A stretch of 64,000 nt of DNA. Origin: Deefgea salmonis. GTDB taxonomy: Bacteria; Pseudomonadota; Gammaproteobacteria; Burkholderiales; Chitinibacteraceae. Within the stretch, counting starts at the first letter, position 1, and the number at the start of each line of letters is the position of its first letter. The notes under the pieces were generated by a model that made no database searches, had not been told where the DNA came from, and saw only the letters and a program-made list of their open reading frames with translations. Below are positions 35,272 through 44,589 of the stretch, piece after piece. The position numbers were made by a program, and so were the translations under genes. Location of the stretch: positions 248,001 through 312,000 of the forward strand of contig NZ_JAJAWG010000002.1 of the NCBI RefSeq assembly GCF_020531905.1, in the 5' to 3' direction.

Positions 35272-35649
35272 TTATTGTAGCGTTAGCCGCGCTTGTTCTA
35301 ATTTTTGCCCGGCGAGGGTGTATTGAATAATCGCCACGCTGCCCGATAGCGCGGCAAAGTCGCCTTGGCTACTGAGTTGATTACTGCCGCTGGGGGTGAG
35401 TGTCACGCGGCGTTGTTGTTGCTTGGTTTGCAAAATCACTTCCGCGTTGGCACCACTGGTTTTAAGCGGGCGGCCGTCGTGATCTTTGAGATACAAGGTG
35501 AGCGTATCCGGGCGGTAACTGAGTTCCAGTTGATGGCCAGCAGCAGATTCTTTGACCGTGCCGCCGTGTTCGGCTTGCAGTGGGGTATCGCTGTGTGCGT
35601 AAAGAGGGGCGCAAGCTAACAGCAGGACGATCAGCAGTGGTTTAGGCAT
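35272..35649 (-). CDS. Small exported protein of unknown function
   Basis: A 125-residue protein with a signal peptide ending near PLYAHS. The mature part, HGGTVKESAAGHQLEL and LYLKDHDGRPLKTSGANAEV, looks like a compact beta-sandwich with two histidines near the N-terminus; similar proteins are found near metal-efflux genes. No such genes are next to it here. It is 69 bp after another small exported protein on the same strand, but a terminator lies between. Confidence 0.65.
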   Translation of the reverse strand: MPKPLLIVLLLACAPLYAHSDTPLQAEHGGTVKESAAGHQLELSYRPDTLTLYLKDHDGRPLKTSGANAEVILQTKQQQRRVTLTPSGSNQLSSQGDFAALSGSVAIIQYTLAGQKLEQARLTLQ

Positions 35650-35673
35650 GGTGTGGGATTCTTATTGGCGGCG

Positions 35674-35703
35674 AAAAAAAGGCATGCGTTGCATACGCAT
35701 GCC
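35674..35703 (-). terminator. Terminator of the 35718 gene
   Basis: GGCATGCGT (35681-35689) pairs with ACGCATGCC (35695-35703); on the minus strand a seven-T run (35674-35680) follows the stem. Confidence 0.85.
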
Positions 35704-35717
35704 GATTGCGGTGAAGT

Positions 35718-35966
35718 TTAGCGATTGTTTTCGCAAAAACTATGGAAGTTTTCTGCCGTGAGTTCGAGGTCATTGTCGATGAGCACTTTGCTGGGGCGAA
35801 CGCATTGTTGTTGTTTTACGCACCACGAATAGCCTTCTTCACCCACGCAGCCATGATGGTCTTTGGCCAGTTGGGTGGGCTCGGTTGTCGCGCTGGCGCT
35901 GGCCAAACCGGCAACAAGCAGGAATCCCAAACCGAGGAGTCCGTATTTTTTAGTAGAAAATTTCAT
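35718..35966 (-). CDS. Small exported cysteine-containing protein
   Basis: An 82-residue protein with a signal peptide ending around ASASA. The mature part has four cysteines (HHGCVGEEGYSWCVKQQQC and SFCENN), probably paired in the periplasm. The GYSWC..QQ.CVRP pattern is found in other small secreted proteins, often of unknown role. GAGGT lies before the ATG. It has its own terminator. Confidence 0.65.
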   Translation of the reverse strand: MKFSTKKYGLLGLGFLLVAGLASASATTEPTQLAKDHHGCVGEEGYSWCVKQQQCVRPSKVLIDNDLELTAENFHSFCENNR

Positions 35967-36418
35967 GGGTATACCTCGCTATGCGTTTATTTGTGGTGTT
36001 TAGAGCTAGATACCTAATTGGAAGGCTTGACTTGCGTATTGCTGGTGCTGGCTAGTTTTCGGTGCTGAATTACCTTTTGGGTTTAGCTTATTTTGTCAGC
36101 GATTGCCAGCTTGGGCTAGGTCAATACGGGTAAGAGCTTAGCGAATAAGCCAAGCCAGCGGCAAAATTTTTGACAGCGCTTCGCACTTTTTGCGGCACAT
36201 CGTACGTTGCCGCAAGCTGGCTTAGAATGACAATGTGGCGCTGACTACGCCTTGATTCGCCGCGAAAATCGCGTAAGCAGCAGCGGAAAACCAAACGTCA
36301 ACCGACCCTCGGTGATCTTTACTCGTTTTATCGGGCCAGACCGAGTAAAATGCGGCCTTCACCGCCCATACTCTGATTGATATGTGGCGGTTGTTTTTTT
36401 GATACTTGGAGTGGGTCT
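35967..36418. other. Intergenic region ahead of the USG-1 gene
   Basis: About 450 bp containing no convincing gene. It must hold the promoters of the small exported protein (minus) and of the USG-1 gene (plus). I see only short imperfect repeats around AGCTGGCTTAG and nothing I can name. Confidence 0.4.
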
Positions 36419-37342
36419 ATGTCTGAAGCTATTGCAGTTGCTCTTGTTGGGGCTGATACCCCTGCATCTCAAGCATTTTTAGATGTATTGGGTGAAATGC
36501 CATTGGCTTTGACCGCACTGTATCCTTTGTCGGATGACGAAGAAGCTGTCTCGGTTGAGTTGCGTCATCAAAGCCTGCCGATGATTGACGTTGCCAGTTT
36601 TGACTGGAAAAAAGCCGACGCAGTGGTGTTTGTTGGCGCGCCGGAATTGGCCAAACGTTACGCTCAAGCAGCGTGCGATGCCGGTGCTGCGGTGATTGAT
36701 TTAACCGGGGCCACGGGCAGTCAATCCGGTAAGCCGCAACGCGGCCAAATCGTGGGTTTACCGCATGTATTGACGTCGATGATTTCTGCGCCATTGGCGG
36801 CATTGCATGCGTTGGGGGCGATTGATTTTGCTGGCGCAACGGCGATGTTGTCGGTGTCCGAAGATGGCCAAGCGGCGATTGAAGCATTGTCGATGCAAAC
36901 GCGGCAATTGTTTGCGCAGCAAGAAGTTGAGCTCGCCGGTTATCCTAAACGTTTGGCGTTTAATTTATTGCCGACCGCCGATTGCGGCGAAGAGCTGCGC
37001 ATCGCCGCAGAGTTGACGGCCGTGGGTACGCCGCTCAATTGCATTACGGTGAGCCGTGTACCGGTGTTTTTTGGCCACGCGGTGAGTTTGAATGTGTTGA
37101 TGCACGATGAGGTGACGCTCGAGCAAATCGAGGCGGCAATCCAAGCGTCGCCAGCGCTGTATTATCTGAAAGCCGATGGCGCCGCCGGGATTGCGACGCC
37201 GCAAGACGCGATAGGTGGCGATAAAGTGTGGCTCAATCAATTGCAAGTGGCGGCTGATGGTCGTTCAGTACAAATGTGGTTGGTGGCCGATAATGCCCGC
37301 TTGCCAGCGCGCGCTGCAGTGTTGCTATTGGCTTTGCTGTAA
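36419..37342 (+). CDS. USG-1-like paralogue of aspartate-semialdehyde dehydrogenase
   Basis: A 307-residue protein with the Asd fold: an N-terminal NAD-like domain (IAVALVGADTPASQAFL) and a C-terminal domain. The catalytic cysteine of true Asd (in NPNC) is replaced: the matching place reads GLPHVLTSM. The protein is therefore probably not a dehydrogenase; USG-1 proteins often sit beside asd, fimV or truA, none of which is here. ATG 36419 follows TTGGAG and starts at the conserved N-terminus; an upstream frame begins at 36377 but is less likely. Confidence 0.85.
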   Translation: MSEAIAVALVGADTPASQAFLDVLGEMPLALTALYPLSDDEEAVSVELRHQSLPMIDVASFDWKKADAVVFVGAPELAKRYAQAACDAGAAVIDLTGATGSQSGKPQRGQIVGLPHVLTSMISAPLAALHALGAIDFAGATAMLSVSEDGQAAIEALSMQTRQLFAQQEVELAGYPKRLAFNLLPTADCGEELRIAAELTAVGTPLNCITVSRVPVFFGHAVSLNVLMHDEVTLEQIEAAIQASPALYYLKADGAAGIATPQDAIGGDKVWLNQLQVAADGRSVQMWLVADNARLPARAAVLLLALL

Positions 37343-37386
37343 GGCTGTTGTGTTGGTCGACATGAATAAATAGTGGCTCAGCGCCG

Positions 37387-37425
37387 AAAAAATGCCGTTC
37401 ATCTTGCGATTGAACGGCATTTTTT
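37387..37425. terminator. First terminator after the USG-1 gene
   Basis: AAAAAATGCCGTTCA (37387-37401) pairs perfectly with TGAACGGCATTTTTT (37411-37425), with a 9-base loop and T-run. Confidence 0.92.
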
Positions 37426-37452
37426 ATGGCTTAAATATTGGGCTTGCGGCTT

Positions 37453-37490
37453 AATGCCGTTCACTTAGGCCAAGTGAGCGGCATTTTTTT
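37453..37490 (+). terminator. Second tandem terminator
   Basis: AATGCCGTTCACTT (37453-37466) pairs with AAGTGAGCGGCATT (37471-37484), followed by T to 37490. It shares AATGCCGTTCA with the first terminator, which suggests duplication. Confidence 0.85.
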
Positions 37491-37517
37491 CCTCGATTTC
37501 ATTGCAGTTGTCGCTTT

Positions 37518-37604
37518 TGACGCAAAGGTACAGAGAAAATCAATCGAAAAACCCTGATTTTCCTCCGCGCCTCTGCGCCTCTGCGTCAGGTTTTCAGGGT
37601 TTGT
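37518..37604. repeat. Imperfect inverted repeat of CCTCTGCG type
   Basis: ACGCAAAGGTACAGAGAAAATCA and TGATTTTCCTCCGCGCCTCTGC face each other around a short centre, with mismatches; TGATTTTC and GAAAATCA pair exactly. Sequences of this CCTCTGCGCCTCTGCG style are dispersed in many proteobacterial genomes. It sits behind the terminators, ahead of the convergent rlmD stop. Confidence 0.5.
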
Positions 37605-37639
37605 CGTTAAGTGAACTGTATTTGGGCTTGCGGCTGGGC

Positions 37640-38965
37640 TTATGCTTTTTCAAACCAAGCAATGCTTTCCACATGCGCCGTATGGGGGAACATATTAATC
37701 ACGCCGCAGCTTTTGAGTGTGTAGCCTTTGGTGTTGACCAAAATATCGGCGTCGCGTGCCAGCGTTGCCGGGCTGCATGAGACATAAACAATGCGTTTTG
37801 GGCCGTGCTCAACACTGATCGATTGGCACAAAGCCATCGCGCCATCGCGTGGTGGATCGATCAGCATTTTGTCAAAACGACCGAGTTGATCGAGCCACTT
37901 TTCGGTCATTTCAAATAAGTTGGCGATTTCATAGCTAGTGAGGTGATCGAGTTGATTGTGGATCGCGCCTTCAAGCGCACGCTCGACCAATTGCTTACTG
38001 CCTTCCATACCCAACACTTTGGCACCGCTGCGCGCAATCGGTAGCGTGAAATTGCCCAAACCACAGAACATATCGGCAATGATTTCACCCGGTTGCGGAT
38101 CGAGTAAATTCATCGCGCGCGCCACCATCACGCGATTGATTTCATAATTGACTTGGGTAAATTCAGTCGGTTTGAATGGCATTTCGATGCCAAATTCAGG
38201 CAGCGAATAGGTCAGTGCGGGCGCATCGAGCGGGTAGAGCGGGTAGGCCGAATCGGGGCCTTGCGGTTGCAGCCAGATTTGCACTTGCCAGCGATCGGCA
38301 TAGGCTTTGAATAAGGCCAAATCCGCGTCGTTAATCTCCGTCATGATGCGAAACACGAGGACGGTGACATTCTCGCCGACGGCCAGCTCGATTTGCGGCA
38401 TGTCGTGGGCAATCGATAGCGCGCTGATTAATTCACGCAGCGGCAATAGTTGATCCGACATGGATTGGGGTAACACATGGCACTCGCTCATATCGGCGAT
38501 AAAGCCAGAGCGGCGCTCGTGAAAGCCAACCAAGACTTGTTCTTTTTTGGCGACATAGCGCGCTGAGAGTCGACCGCGCGAGCGATAAGCCCAGGCTTGG
38601 CCATAAATGGCGGGCAGCATGGTTTCGGCGCGAACCTTGCCAATGCGCCGCAGATTGTCTTCCAGAATGCGTTGTTTACTGGCCACTTGTGCGCCAAATT
38701 CCATGTGTTGCATCGAACACCCACCGCAAACGCCAAAGTGTGGGCATTTGGGCTTGACGCGCATAAAGCTGTCATTATGAATAGTCACCGCATGGGCGTT
38801 TTCAAAGCTGGGTTTTTTGCGATAACTCAGAAATGAAATCGTTTCAAAAGGTAAACCACCGTCAATAAAAATGGTTTTGCCTTGATAGCGTGCGACGCCA
38901 TGGCCTTCATGGTCTAACGATTCAACCGTGGCAATGGGGTGGGTTTGGGGTGCAGATGGATTCAT
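37640..38965 (-). CDS. rlmD: 23S rRNA (uracil-1939-C5)-methyltransferase
   Basis: A 441-residue enzyme. A TRAM RNA-binding domain (about 5-65) is followed by a [4Fe-4S] cluster site (C74, C80, C83 in [10 protein letters not shown], and probably C162), and by the SAM methylase domain with DMFCGLGNF (about 298-306), LIDPPRDGA (368-376) and the nucleophile C397 in [12 protein letters not shown]. The methylated base is in 23S rRNA. It is transcribed alone and is convergent to the USG-1 gene and divergent from the hybrid kinase. Confidence 0.95.
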   Translation of the reverse strand: MNPSAPQTHPIATVESLDHEGHGVARYQGKTIFIDGGLPFETISFLSYRKKPSFENAHAVTIHNDSFMRVKPKCPHFGVCGGCSMQHMEFGAQVASKQRILEDNLRRIGKVRAETMLPAIYGQAWAYRSRGRLSARYVAKKEQVLVGFHERRSGFIADMSECHVLPQSMSDQLLPLRELISALSIAHDMPQIELAVGENVTVLVFRIMTEINDADLALFKAYADRWQVQIWLQPQGPDSAYPLYPLDAPALTYSLPEFGIEMPFKPTEFTQVNYEINRVMVARAMNLLDPQPGEIIADMFCGLGNFTLPIARSGAKVLGMEGSKQLVERALEGAIHNQLDHLTSYEIANLFEMTEKWLDQLGRFDKMLIDPPRDGAMALCQSISVEHGPKRIVYVSCSPATLARDADILVNTKGYTLKSCGVINMFPHTAHVESIAWFEKA

Positions 38966-39070
38966 GACAAACTAACTTCTAATAGATAGCCCTACAGTAT
39001 AACGCAGTCGATGCTGCGCTTGGTGCTGAGTCATACTCAGCGTGATTTTTGCTCAAAATCAAGGTTGGCA

Positions 39071-41653
39071 ATGCAATTGATGCAACTCGAATCGCTACTT
39101 AATTTACGTGCACTATTAGAAGCCGATAGCTGGGATCAGTTTGCCGCCACGTTGGTGGGCGCTGTGCGAGATTCATTTACGGCCAAAAGGGTGTATTTGA
39201 TTTTGCCCAATGAGTCGTTCACCAACGTGGCGATTTATGCTGAGGCCGTCATCGGCCAGCGGCCTTTGGCGTTTGCCGAGCCACAACAAGCAACCGGATT
39301 TTTTGGCGTGCCAGTCGATGAGCTGACTTGGCAAATGCGCGAACCGGCGGTGTCGATTCGGCCGGTTAGCTATCAAATGCAAGAAATCTGGGATGTGCCC
39401 GATGACGCGCCGATTGCTTTATCGCGCTTGATTTTACCGTTGCTGGCGAGCCAAGGATTGCAGGCTTTGCTTTACGTTGAGTTAAGCGATGTGGTGCGCT
39501 TACAAGCGTATTTAGATACCGCGGCATTTCGCATTGAATGCGAGGCTTTGGCCGAAATGCTGCAAGAGCGGGTGGCGGCTTTATTGTATGGACACAATTT
39601 AGAGCGCGATGAAATGACGCGCCGCCTGCAGCAAAGCTTGCAACGCGCTGAAGAGTATCGTGAGTTATTACAAAAATTACATCAAGTGACGCTGCGCCTC
39701 ACTCAAACGCCCTCTTTAGATGATTTGTATCGCAACGTGGTTGCGGCGGCGATTGGTGATTTAGGCATTGATCGCGCCGCTTTATTTACGGCTGATTTGC
39801 AAACCGATGAAATGTGCGGCACCTATGGCACCGATAACAATGGTGAGTTGTGTAATGAAGCGTGGTATCGCAGCCCAACGCCGCAGCATCAAATTTTTCA
39901 TGATGCTTTAGCGCAGCCGGGCGAAGTGATGGTCAAAGAAGACGCGGCGATTTATTACAATAAAGTCGTCGTTGGCCGTGGCTGGAATTCTTTAGTGGCG
40001 CTGTATGCCGACAACACTTTATTGGGTTGGATGGCGGCGGATAATTTTTTGCATCGCCGCAGCTTGATGCCGTACCAGCGCGAAGTGATGAAGCTGTTTG
40101 CGGCGATTGTGTCGCAATTGATTCGGGCCAAACAAGTACAAGAACAATTACGCCAAGCCAATGAACGGTTGTTATTGCAAAGTGATTCTTTGGCCGTGGC
40201 GCGCGATGCGGCTGAAGCGGCCAATCGGGCGAAGTCGAATTTTTTGGCGACGATGAGCCATGAAATTCGCACGCCGCTCAATGGTATTTTGGGTTTTGTG
40301 CAATTACTGGGTAATACCGCGCTCAACGCCGAGCAGGCTGAATACGTCGCCAATGTGCATAAATCCGGTGATTCATTGGTGTTGTTGGTCAATGATTTAC
40401 TCGATTTTTCTAAAATTGAAGCCGGTAAACTTGAGCTGATTAAAGCGCCGTTTGAATTGGCGCAAGTGATCGAAGACGCCGCAGCCGTGTTAGCGTCGCG
40501 CGCGGTTGAAGCGCGACTCGATGTGCTGCTCGATATCGATCCGCAGCTGCCCGCTTGGTATTTTGGTGATGCTTTGCGTTTAAAGCAGGTGTTGATTAAT
40601 TTAATCTCCAATGCGATTAAATTCACCGAGCATGGTTTTGTGCGCATTGCGGCGTATTGCGATCAACAACAGATTTGCATCGCAGTGCAAGACAGCGGCA
40701 TTGGCATCGATATCGCCAGTGCCAATCAATTATTTCAGCGTTTTTACCAAGCCGAATCGGGCTCAACGCGGCGCTTTAGCGGCACAGGTTTGGGATTGGC
40801 GATTTCTAAATCGTTGCTGGCGTTGATGGATGGCGATATTCAGCTGCGCTCGGTGTTGGGGCAGGGCTCTGAATTTATCGTCAGCTTGCCACAGCAGCAT
40901 TTGGCGCAACCGCGTGAGTTTGCCGATTATCATTTGCAAGGCAAAACCGTGCTGTGGTTGGGCAAAGCCGACGGCATTGCGCGCACGGTCTTGCCGTGTT
41001 TGGCGCGGGTAGGTGTTCGATTACTGACGACGCCGCCAGCGTCGATCAATTGCGTTGATTTATTGATGATTGAAGAGGCGCAACTGCTGCAGCTGTGGCC
41101 TCAATTGCCAAGTTTATTACTGGGCTGGCAAATGCCCGATGTGCCGCTACAGCCGCAGCAGGCTTTTTTGTGCAAAGTGGCGTTGGCCGAGCATACGGTA
41201 TTGCGAACAGTGGCTGAGTTATTAAATTGTGTAGAGGTATCTGCTGCTAGACCAGTAAATAGAAAGTCTACAGTGCAATACATTGGTAAAATATTAGTCG
41301 CAGAAGACAATAAAATTAATCAGCGCGTGGTGCAGGCTTTTTTGAGCAAATTGGGCTGTCAGGTAGTGGTGGCAGAAAATGGCCGCGAAGCACTGCTGGC
41401 CGCCGATGCCGAAATCTTTGATTTGGTGCTAATGGATTGGCAAATGCCCGAAATGGACGGCTTGGCAGCAACGCGGATTTTACGCAGCCAAGCGCATACT
41501 CGCGCCTTGCCGATTATCGCCCTTACTGCCAATGCGTTTGAGCATAGCGAAAACGAATGTTTGGCGGCTGGCATGGACGGCTTTTTAGCCAAGCCGCTGA
41601 ACTTAGTTAAATTGCAGCAGATCGTGGCGCAATATTTGCCCGCATCGGAGTGA
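39071..41653 (+). CDS. Hybrid sensor histidine kinase with GAF-like sensor and receiver
   Basis: A 860-residue cytoplasmic kinase. Two GAF-like sensor regions (about 1-170 and 205-355) precede a coiled coil, the HisKA domain with H397 in SHEIRTPLNG, the ATPase (NLISNAIKF, DSGIGI, FSGTGLGLAI) and a C-terminal receiver with phosphoacceptor D789 in LMDWQMP and lysine in AKPL. A degenerate receiver-like stretch lies between. No Hpt domain is present, so phosphotransfer must go through another protein. ATG 39071, after AAGG, is preferred over 39011. No response regulator or effector gene is next to it, so the signal and output are unknown. Confidence 0.9.
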   Translation: MQLMQLESLLNLRALLEADSWDQFAATLVGAVRDSFTAKRVYLILPNESFTNVAIYAEAVIGQRPLAFAEPQQATGFFGVPVDELTWQMREPAVSIRPVSYQMQEIWDVPDDAPIALSRLILPLLASQGLQALLYVELSDVVRLQAYLDTAAFRIECEALAEMLQERVAALLYGHNLERDEMTRRLQQSLQRAEEYRELLQKLHQVTLRLTQTPSLDDLYRNVVAAAIGDLGIDRAALFTADLQTDEMCGTYGTDNNGELCNEAWYRSPTPQHQIFHDALAQPGEVMVKEDAAIYYNKVVVGRGWNSLVALYADNTLLGWMAADNFLHRRSLMPYQREVMKLFAAIVSQLIRAKQVQEQLRQANERLLLQSDSLAVARDAAEAANRAKSNFLATMSHEIRTPLNGILGFVQLLGNTALNAEQAEYVANVHKSGDSLVLLVNDLLDFSKIEAGKLELIKAPFELAQVIEDAAAVLASRAVEARLDVLLDIDPQLPAWYFGDALRLKQVLINLISNAIKFTEHGFVRIAAYCDQQQICIAVQDSGIGIDIASANQLFQRFYQAESGSTRRFSGTGLGLAISKSLLALMDGDIQLRSVLGQGSEFIVSLPQQHLAQPREFADYHLQGKTVLWLGKADGIARTVLPCLARVGVRLLTTPPASINCVDLLMIEEAQLLQLWPQLPSLLLGWQMPDVPLQPQQAFLCKVALAEHTVLRTVAELLNCVEVSAARPVNRKSTVQYIGKILVAEDNKINQRVVQAFLSKLGCQVVVAENGREALLAADAEIFDLVLMDWQMPEMDGLAATRILRSQAHTRALPIIALTANAFEHSENECLAAGMDGFLAKPLNLVKLQQIVAQYLPASE

Positions 41654-41705
41654 GGCGTTGGCAAAATGGCGCGTGGATTGCCATCCACGCGGTGAGCGGC
41701 GTCGT

Positions 41706-42644
41706 TTAATTCTCTTGGGCTTCACACAGCAATGCCGCTTGCACCACGTTGCGGTTTAAGTGTGGGGCAAACAGCTCGATGAAATCGTAGCCATAACCGC
41801 GTAAATAAGCGTCTTTGCGCACGCCAATGTGCGTGGTGGAGGGCTCAAATAAATGGCTCACATCGATCGATGTAAGCTGAGTATCGCGCTCGGGCTCATA
41901 CGCCATGCTGGCCAAAATACCGATCCCCAAACCGAGTCCAACATAAGTTTTAATCACATCCGAATCAATCGCGGTCAGCACAATATTGGGGTTGAGATGT
42001 TTTAGCTCAAAAGCGCGGTTAATTTTTGAGCGTCCAGCAAAAGCAAAGTCATACGTGATTAAAGGCCACGTGGCGATATCCTCCAGCGTGATCAGCCGTT
42101 GCAGTGTCGCTAAAGGATGGCCATTGGGTACGACCACAATCCGATTCCACGAATAACAATCGAGCGTGGCCAGCTCTGGGTAATGATCGATGCCTTCGGT
42201 GGCAATCGCGATATCGGCAGTGCCATCGACCACCATTTCTGAAATTTGGGTTGGATTACCTTGCTTGATCGAGAGGCGTACTTTGGGGTAACGCTGCATA
42301 AAGGCTTGAATGGTCTTGGGCAGCGCATAACGCGCTTGGGTGTGCGTGGTGGCAATAATTAAGCTGCCACCTTCAACGTTCACAAATTCTTCGCCAATGC
42401 GCTTTAGATTGCGCGATTGCATCAAAATACGCTCAGCAATCCGTAAAATTTCACGCCCCGGTGCGGTGATATCGACCACGCGTTTGCCGTTGCGAATAAA
42501 AATCTGCACGCCAAGCTCGTCTTCCAGTAAACGGATTTGCTTGGAAATCCCCGGTTGCGAGGTATGCAGTTTTTCCGCCGCTTCTGAAACATTGAGCCCT
42601 TGCTTTGCGACTTCGACCAAATAACGGAGTTGTTGTAATTTCAT
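41706..42644 (-). CDS. cysB: LysR-type regulator CysB
   Basis: A 312-residue regulator of sulfur assimilation. The N-terminal winged helix is MKLQQLRYLVEVAKQGLNVS with SQPGISKQIRLLEDELG, and the effector domain follows, where N-acetylserine binds in relatives. The YDFAFAGRSKINRAF segment is typical of CysB/Cbl. It is divergent from a TauE-family gene and cysH, so it probably controls them; the Cbl alternative cannot be excluded, but only one such gene is visible. Confidence 0.88.
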   Translation of the reverse strand: MKLQQLRYLVEVAKQGLNVSEAAEKLHTSQPGISKQIRLLEDELGVQIFIRNGKRVVDITAPGREILRIAERILMQSRNLKRIGEEFVNVEGGSLIIATTHTQARYALPKTIQAFMQRYPKVRLSIKQGNPTQISEMVVDGTADIAIATEGIDHYPELATLDCYSWNRIVVVPNGHPLATLQRLITLEDIATWPLITYDFAFAGRSKINRAFELKHLNPNIVLTAIDSDVIKTYVGLGLGIGILASMAYEPERDTQLTSIDVSHLFEPSTTHIGVRKDAYLRGYGYDFIELFAPHLNRNVVQAALLCEAQEN

Positions 42645-42781
42645 ATCGTGGACTCGTGAAAGAATTGACTGAGAATTTTTAGTTCTAAAATCCTAACATA
42701 TTTGTCTAAGGTGTTATAAGTATAATTGCTATGATGCAAGGCTGACTAAAACAGCAAAGCCAGTAGGCCTGAGGATGTAAG

Positions 42782-43567
42782 ATGGACGTTGGAATTTTAG
42801 GCTTTGTCATTGCAGGCTTAGTCGTCGGTTTTATTGTGGGCATGACTGGCGTTGGCGGAGGCTCATTAATGACGCCGATCTTGCTCTGGTTTGGGATTCC
42901 GCCTGCCGCCGCAGTCGGCACCGACTTACTCTATGCATCCATTACCAAGGCCGGTGGTGTGTATGTGCATCAAAAAAATAACAATATTGATTGGTCGATT
43001 ACCGGCTATTTATCTTTAGGCAGCGTGCCAGCGGCGGCTTTGACTTTGCTGGTGCTGCACTATCTGCATACCGATACCAAAACCTTAAATGCTGTGATTA
43101 AGCATGGTTTGGGCGTGGCCTTATTGTTTACCGCAGTGGCGATTGTGTTTAAGCAGCAAATCATCGCGTTGGCGAGCCAGCATGCGGGTGATCGCTTTAA
43201 AATGAGCGGCAGGCGTTTAAATGCATTGACGGTACTCACCGGCGTTGTACTCGGGGCGATTGTGACGTTAACGTCGATTGGCGCTGGTGCATTAGGTACG
43301 GTGGCGCTATTTTTACTGTATCCCTTGATGACCACCAAACGCTTAGTCGGCACCGAAATCGCGCATGCGGTACCGCTGACTTTAGTGGCTGGTTTAGGGC
43401 ATGCCAGCATGGGCAATATGGATTGGAGTTTATTGGCGTATTTATTAATGGGCTCTTTGCCGGGTATTTATTTTGGCAGTCATTTATCGGGCGTGATTTC
43501 TGATCGTGTGTTGCGGCCTTGCTTGGCTACCATGCTGGTATTCATTGGCTACAAACTGATATTTTAA
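42782..43567 (+). CDS. TauE/SafE-family sulfite exporter-like membrane protein
   Basis: A 261-residue protein with about 8 membrane helices. The N-terminal GMTGVGGGSLMTPILLWFG and the repeat GAIVTLTSIGAGALGTVALF are the family's glycine-rich halves. GAGGATG precedes the ATG. It lies between cysB (divergent) and cysH (14 bp on), so export or uptake of sulfite, sulfate or an organosulfonate is likely. Confidence 0.87.
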   Translation: MDVGILGFVIAGLVVGFIVGMTGVGGGSLMTPILLWFGIPPAAAVGTDLLYASITKAGGVYVHQKNNNIDWSITGYLSLGSVPAAALTLLVLHYLHTDTKTLNAVIKHGLGVALLFTAVAIVFKQQIIALASQHAGDRFKMSGRRLNALTVLTGVVLGAIVTLTSIGAGALGTVALFLLYPLMTTKRLVGTEIAHAVPLTLVAGLGHASMGNMDWSLLAYLLMGSLPGIYFGSHLSGVISDRVLRPCLATMLVFIGYKLIF

Positions 43568-43581
43568 TTTTGGGGTTTATT

Positions 43582-44286
43582 ATGGATTTTTCGCAAAAAT
43601 TAGCGCAGACCATCGCTTTATTAGAACGGATTGCAGCGCAATATAGTCCAGCTACATTCGCTAATTCTTTTGGCGCTGAAGATATGGTGATTACGCATTT
43701 ATTAGCTAAGCAAAATGTCGCCGTGAGTATATTTAGTCTCGATACTGGCCGTTTACCCAGCGAAACCTATACCTTGATGCAAAAAGTAGCCGAGCAATAT
43801 CCATCGCACCCCATTACGGTGTATTTCCCACAAACGGCGGCGGTTGAGCAGTATGTCAATAGCAATGGCATCAATGCATTTTATAACTCGGTTGAACTGA
43901 GAAAGTCCTGCTGCCATATTCGTAAAATTGAGCCTTTACAACGCGCTTTGCAAGGCAAAAAAGCCTGGATTACCGGTTTACGCCGTGAGCAATCGCCAAC
44001 GCGCACCGATTTAGCGTCGCAAGAATTTGATGCCGGTAATGGCTTAGAAAAATTTAATCCTTTGCTCGAATGGACTGAAAAAGAAGTCTGGGCTTTTATT
44101 CGCGACAATCAAATCCCTTATAACGCGCTACACGATCAGCACGTGCCTTCAATTGGTTGCGCACCCTGTACCCGACCGATTGCAATGGGTGAGGATATTC
44201 GTGCCGGTCGCTGGTGGTGGGAAAATCCAGAAAATAAAGAATGCGGTTTGCACGTGAAAGACAGCGCGGTGAGTCTACTTAAATAA
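43582..44286 (+). CDS. cysH: Adenylyl-sulfate (APS) reductase, CysH
   Basis: A 234-residue PAPS/APS reductase family enzyme. Two cysteine pairs C110-C111 (KSCCHIRK) and C193/C196 (GCAPC) are those that bind the [4Fe-4S] cluster of APS-specific enzymes, and the catalytic cysteine is C221 in KECGLH. It reduces activated sulfate to sulfite using thioredoxin. The ATG at 43582 gives the normal length; the earlier ATG overlaps the exporter gene. It forms an operon with the exporter and is closed by a terminator. The other steps (cysD/N, cysI/J) are not in the window. Confidence 0.93.
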   Translation: MDFSQKLAQTIALLERIAAQYSPATFANSFGAEDMVITHLLAKQNVAVSIFSLDTGRLPSETYTLMQKVAEQYPSHPITVYFPQTAAVEQYVNSNGINAFYNSVELRKSCCHIRKIEPLQRALQGKKAWITGLRREQSPTRTDLASQEFDAGNGLEKFNPLLEWTEKEVWAFIRDNQIPYNALHDQHVPSIGCAPCTRPIAMGEDIRAGRWWWENPENKECGLHVKDSAVSLLK

Positions 44287-44354
44287 CGGGTTTTAGATCA
44301 ATCGATTGCAGTCGGCTTTAAACTTTTATCGGTCAGCTGATTATGTTTGCAAAC

Positions 44355-44380
44355 AAACGCCCGAGTGATCGGGCGTTTTT
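44355..44380 (+). terminator. Terminator after cysH
   Basis: AAACGCCCGA (44355-44364) pairs with TCGGGCGTTT (44369-44378) around GTGA, followed by T. Confidence 0.9.
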
Positions 44381-44589
44381 CTTGTCTGGTGTAATTGACA
44401 AGTTAGGCAGGTCTCACTAAATTGGTATGCTTATTTCGGCGCACTGTAAATTAAATGTAATCTTAAAAGCGCAATTTAATTGATGTGCTGAACGCGTTTA
44501 ATTGAAAATAATATCAAGTGGTCTGCAAGTTCTAAGCTAATTCGCTCTTTTGGGGAGGGCGGCTTCTCAACGCATATAGGATAAAAAAA
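44381..44589 (+). promoter_or_regulatory. Control region of the amino-sugar kinase gene
   Basis: About 210 bp. An 8-bp inverted repeat AATTAAAT / ATTTAATT (44449-44456, 44474-44481) and a TGGTCT half-site (44519-44524) similar to those bound by GntR regulators of N-acetylglucosamine genes are visible. AGGA lies 9 bases ahead of the ATG. I see no clear -35/-10 pair. Confidence 0.4.
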
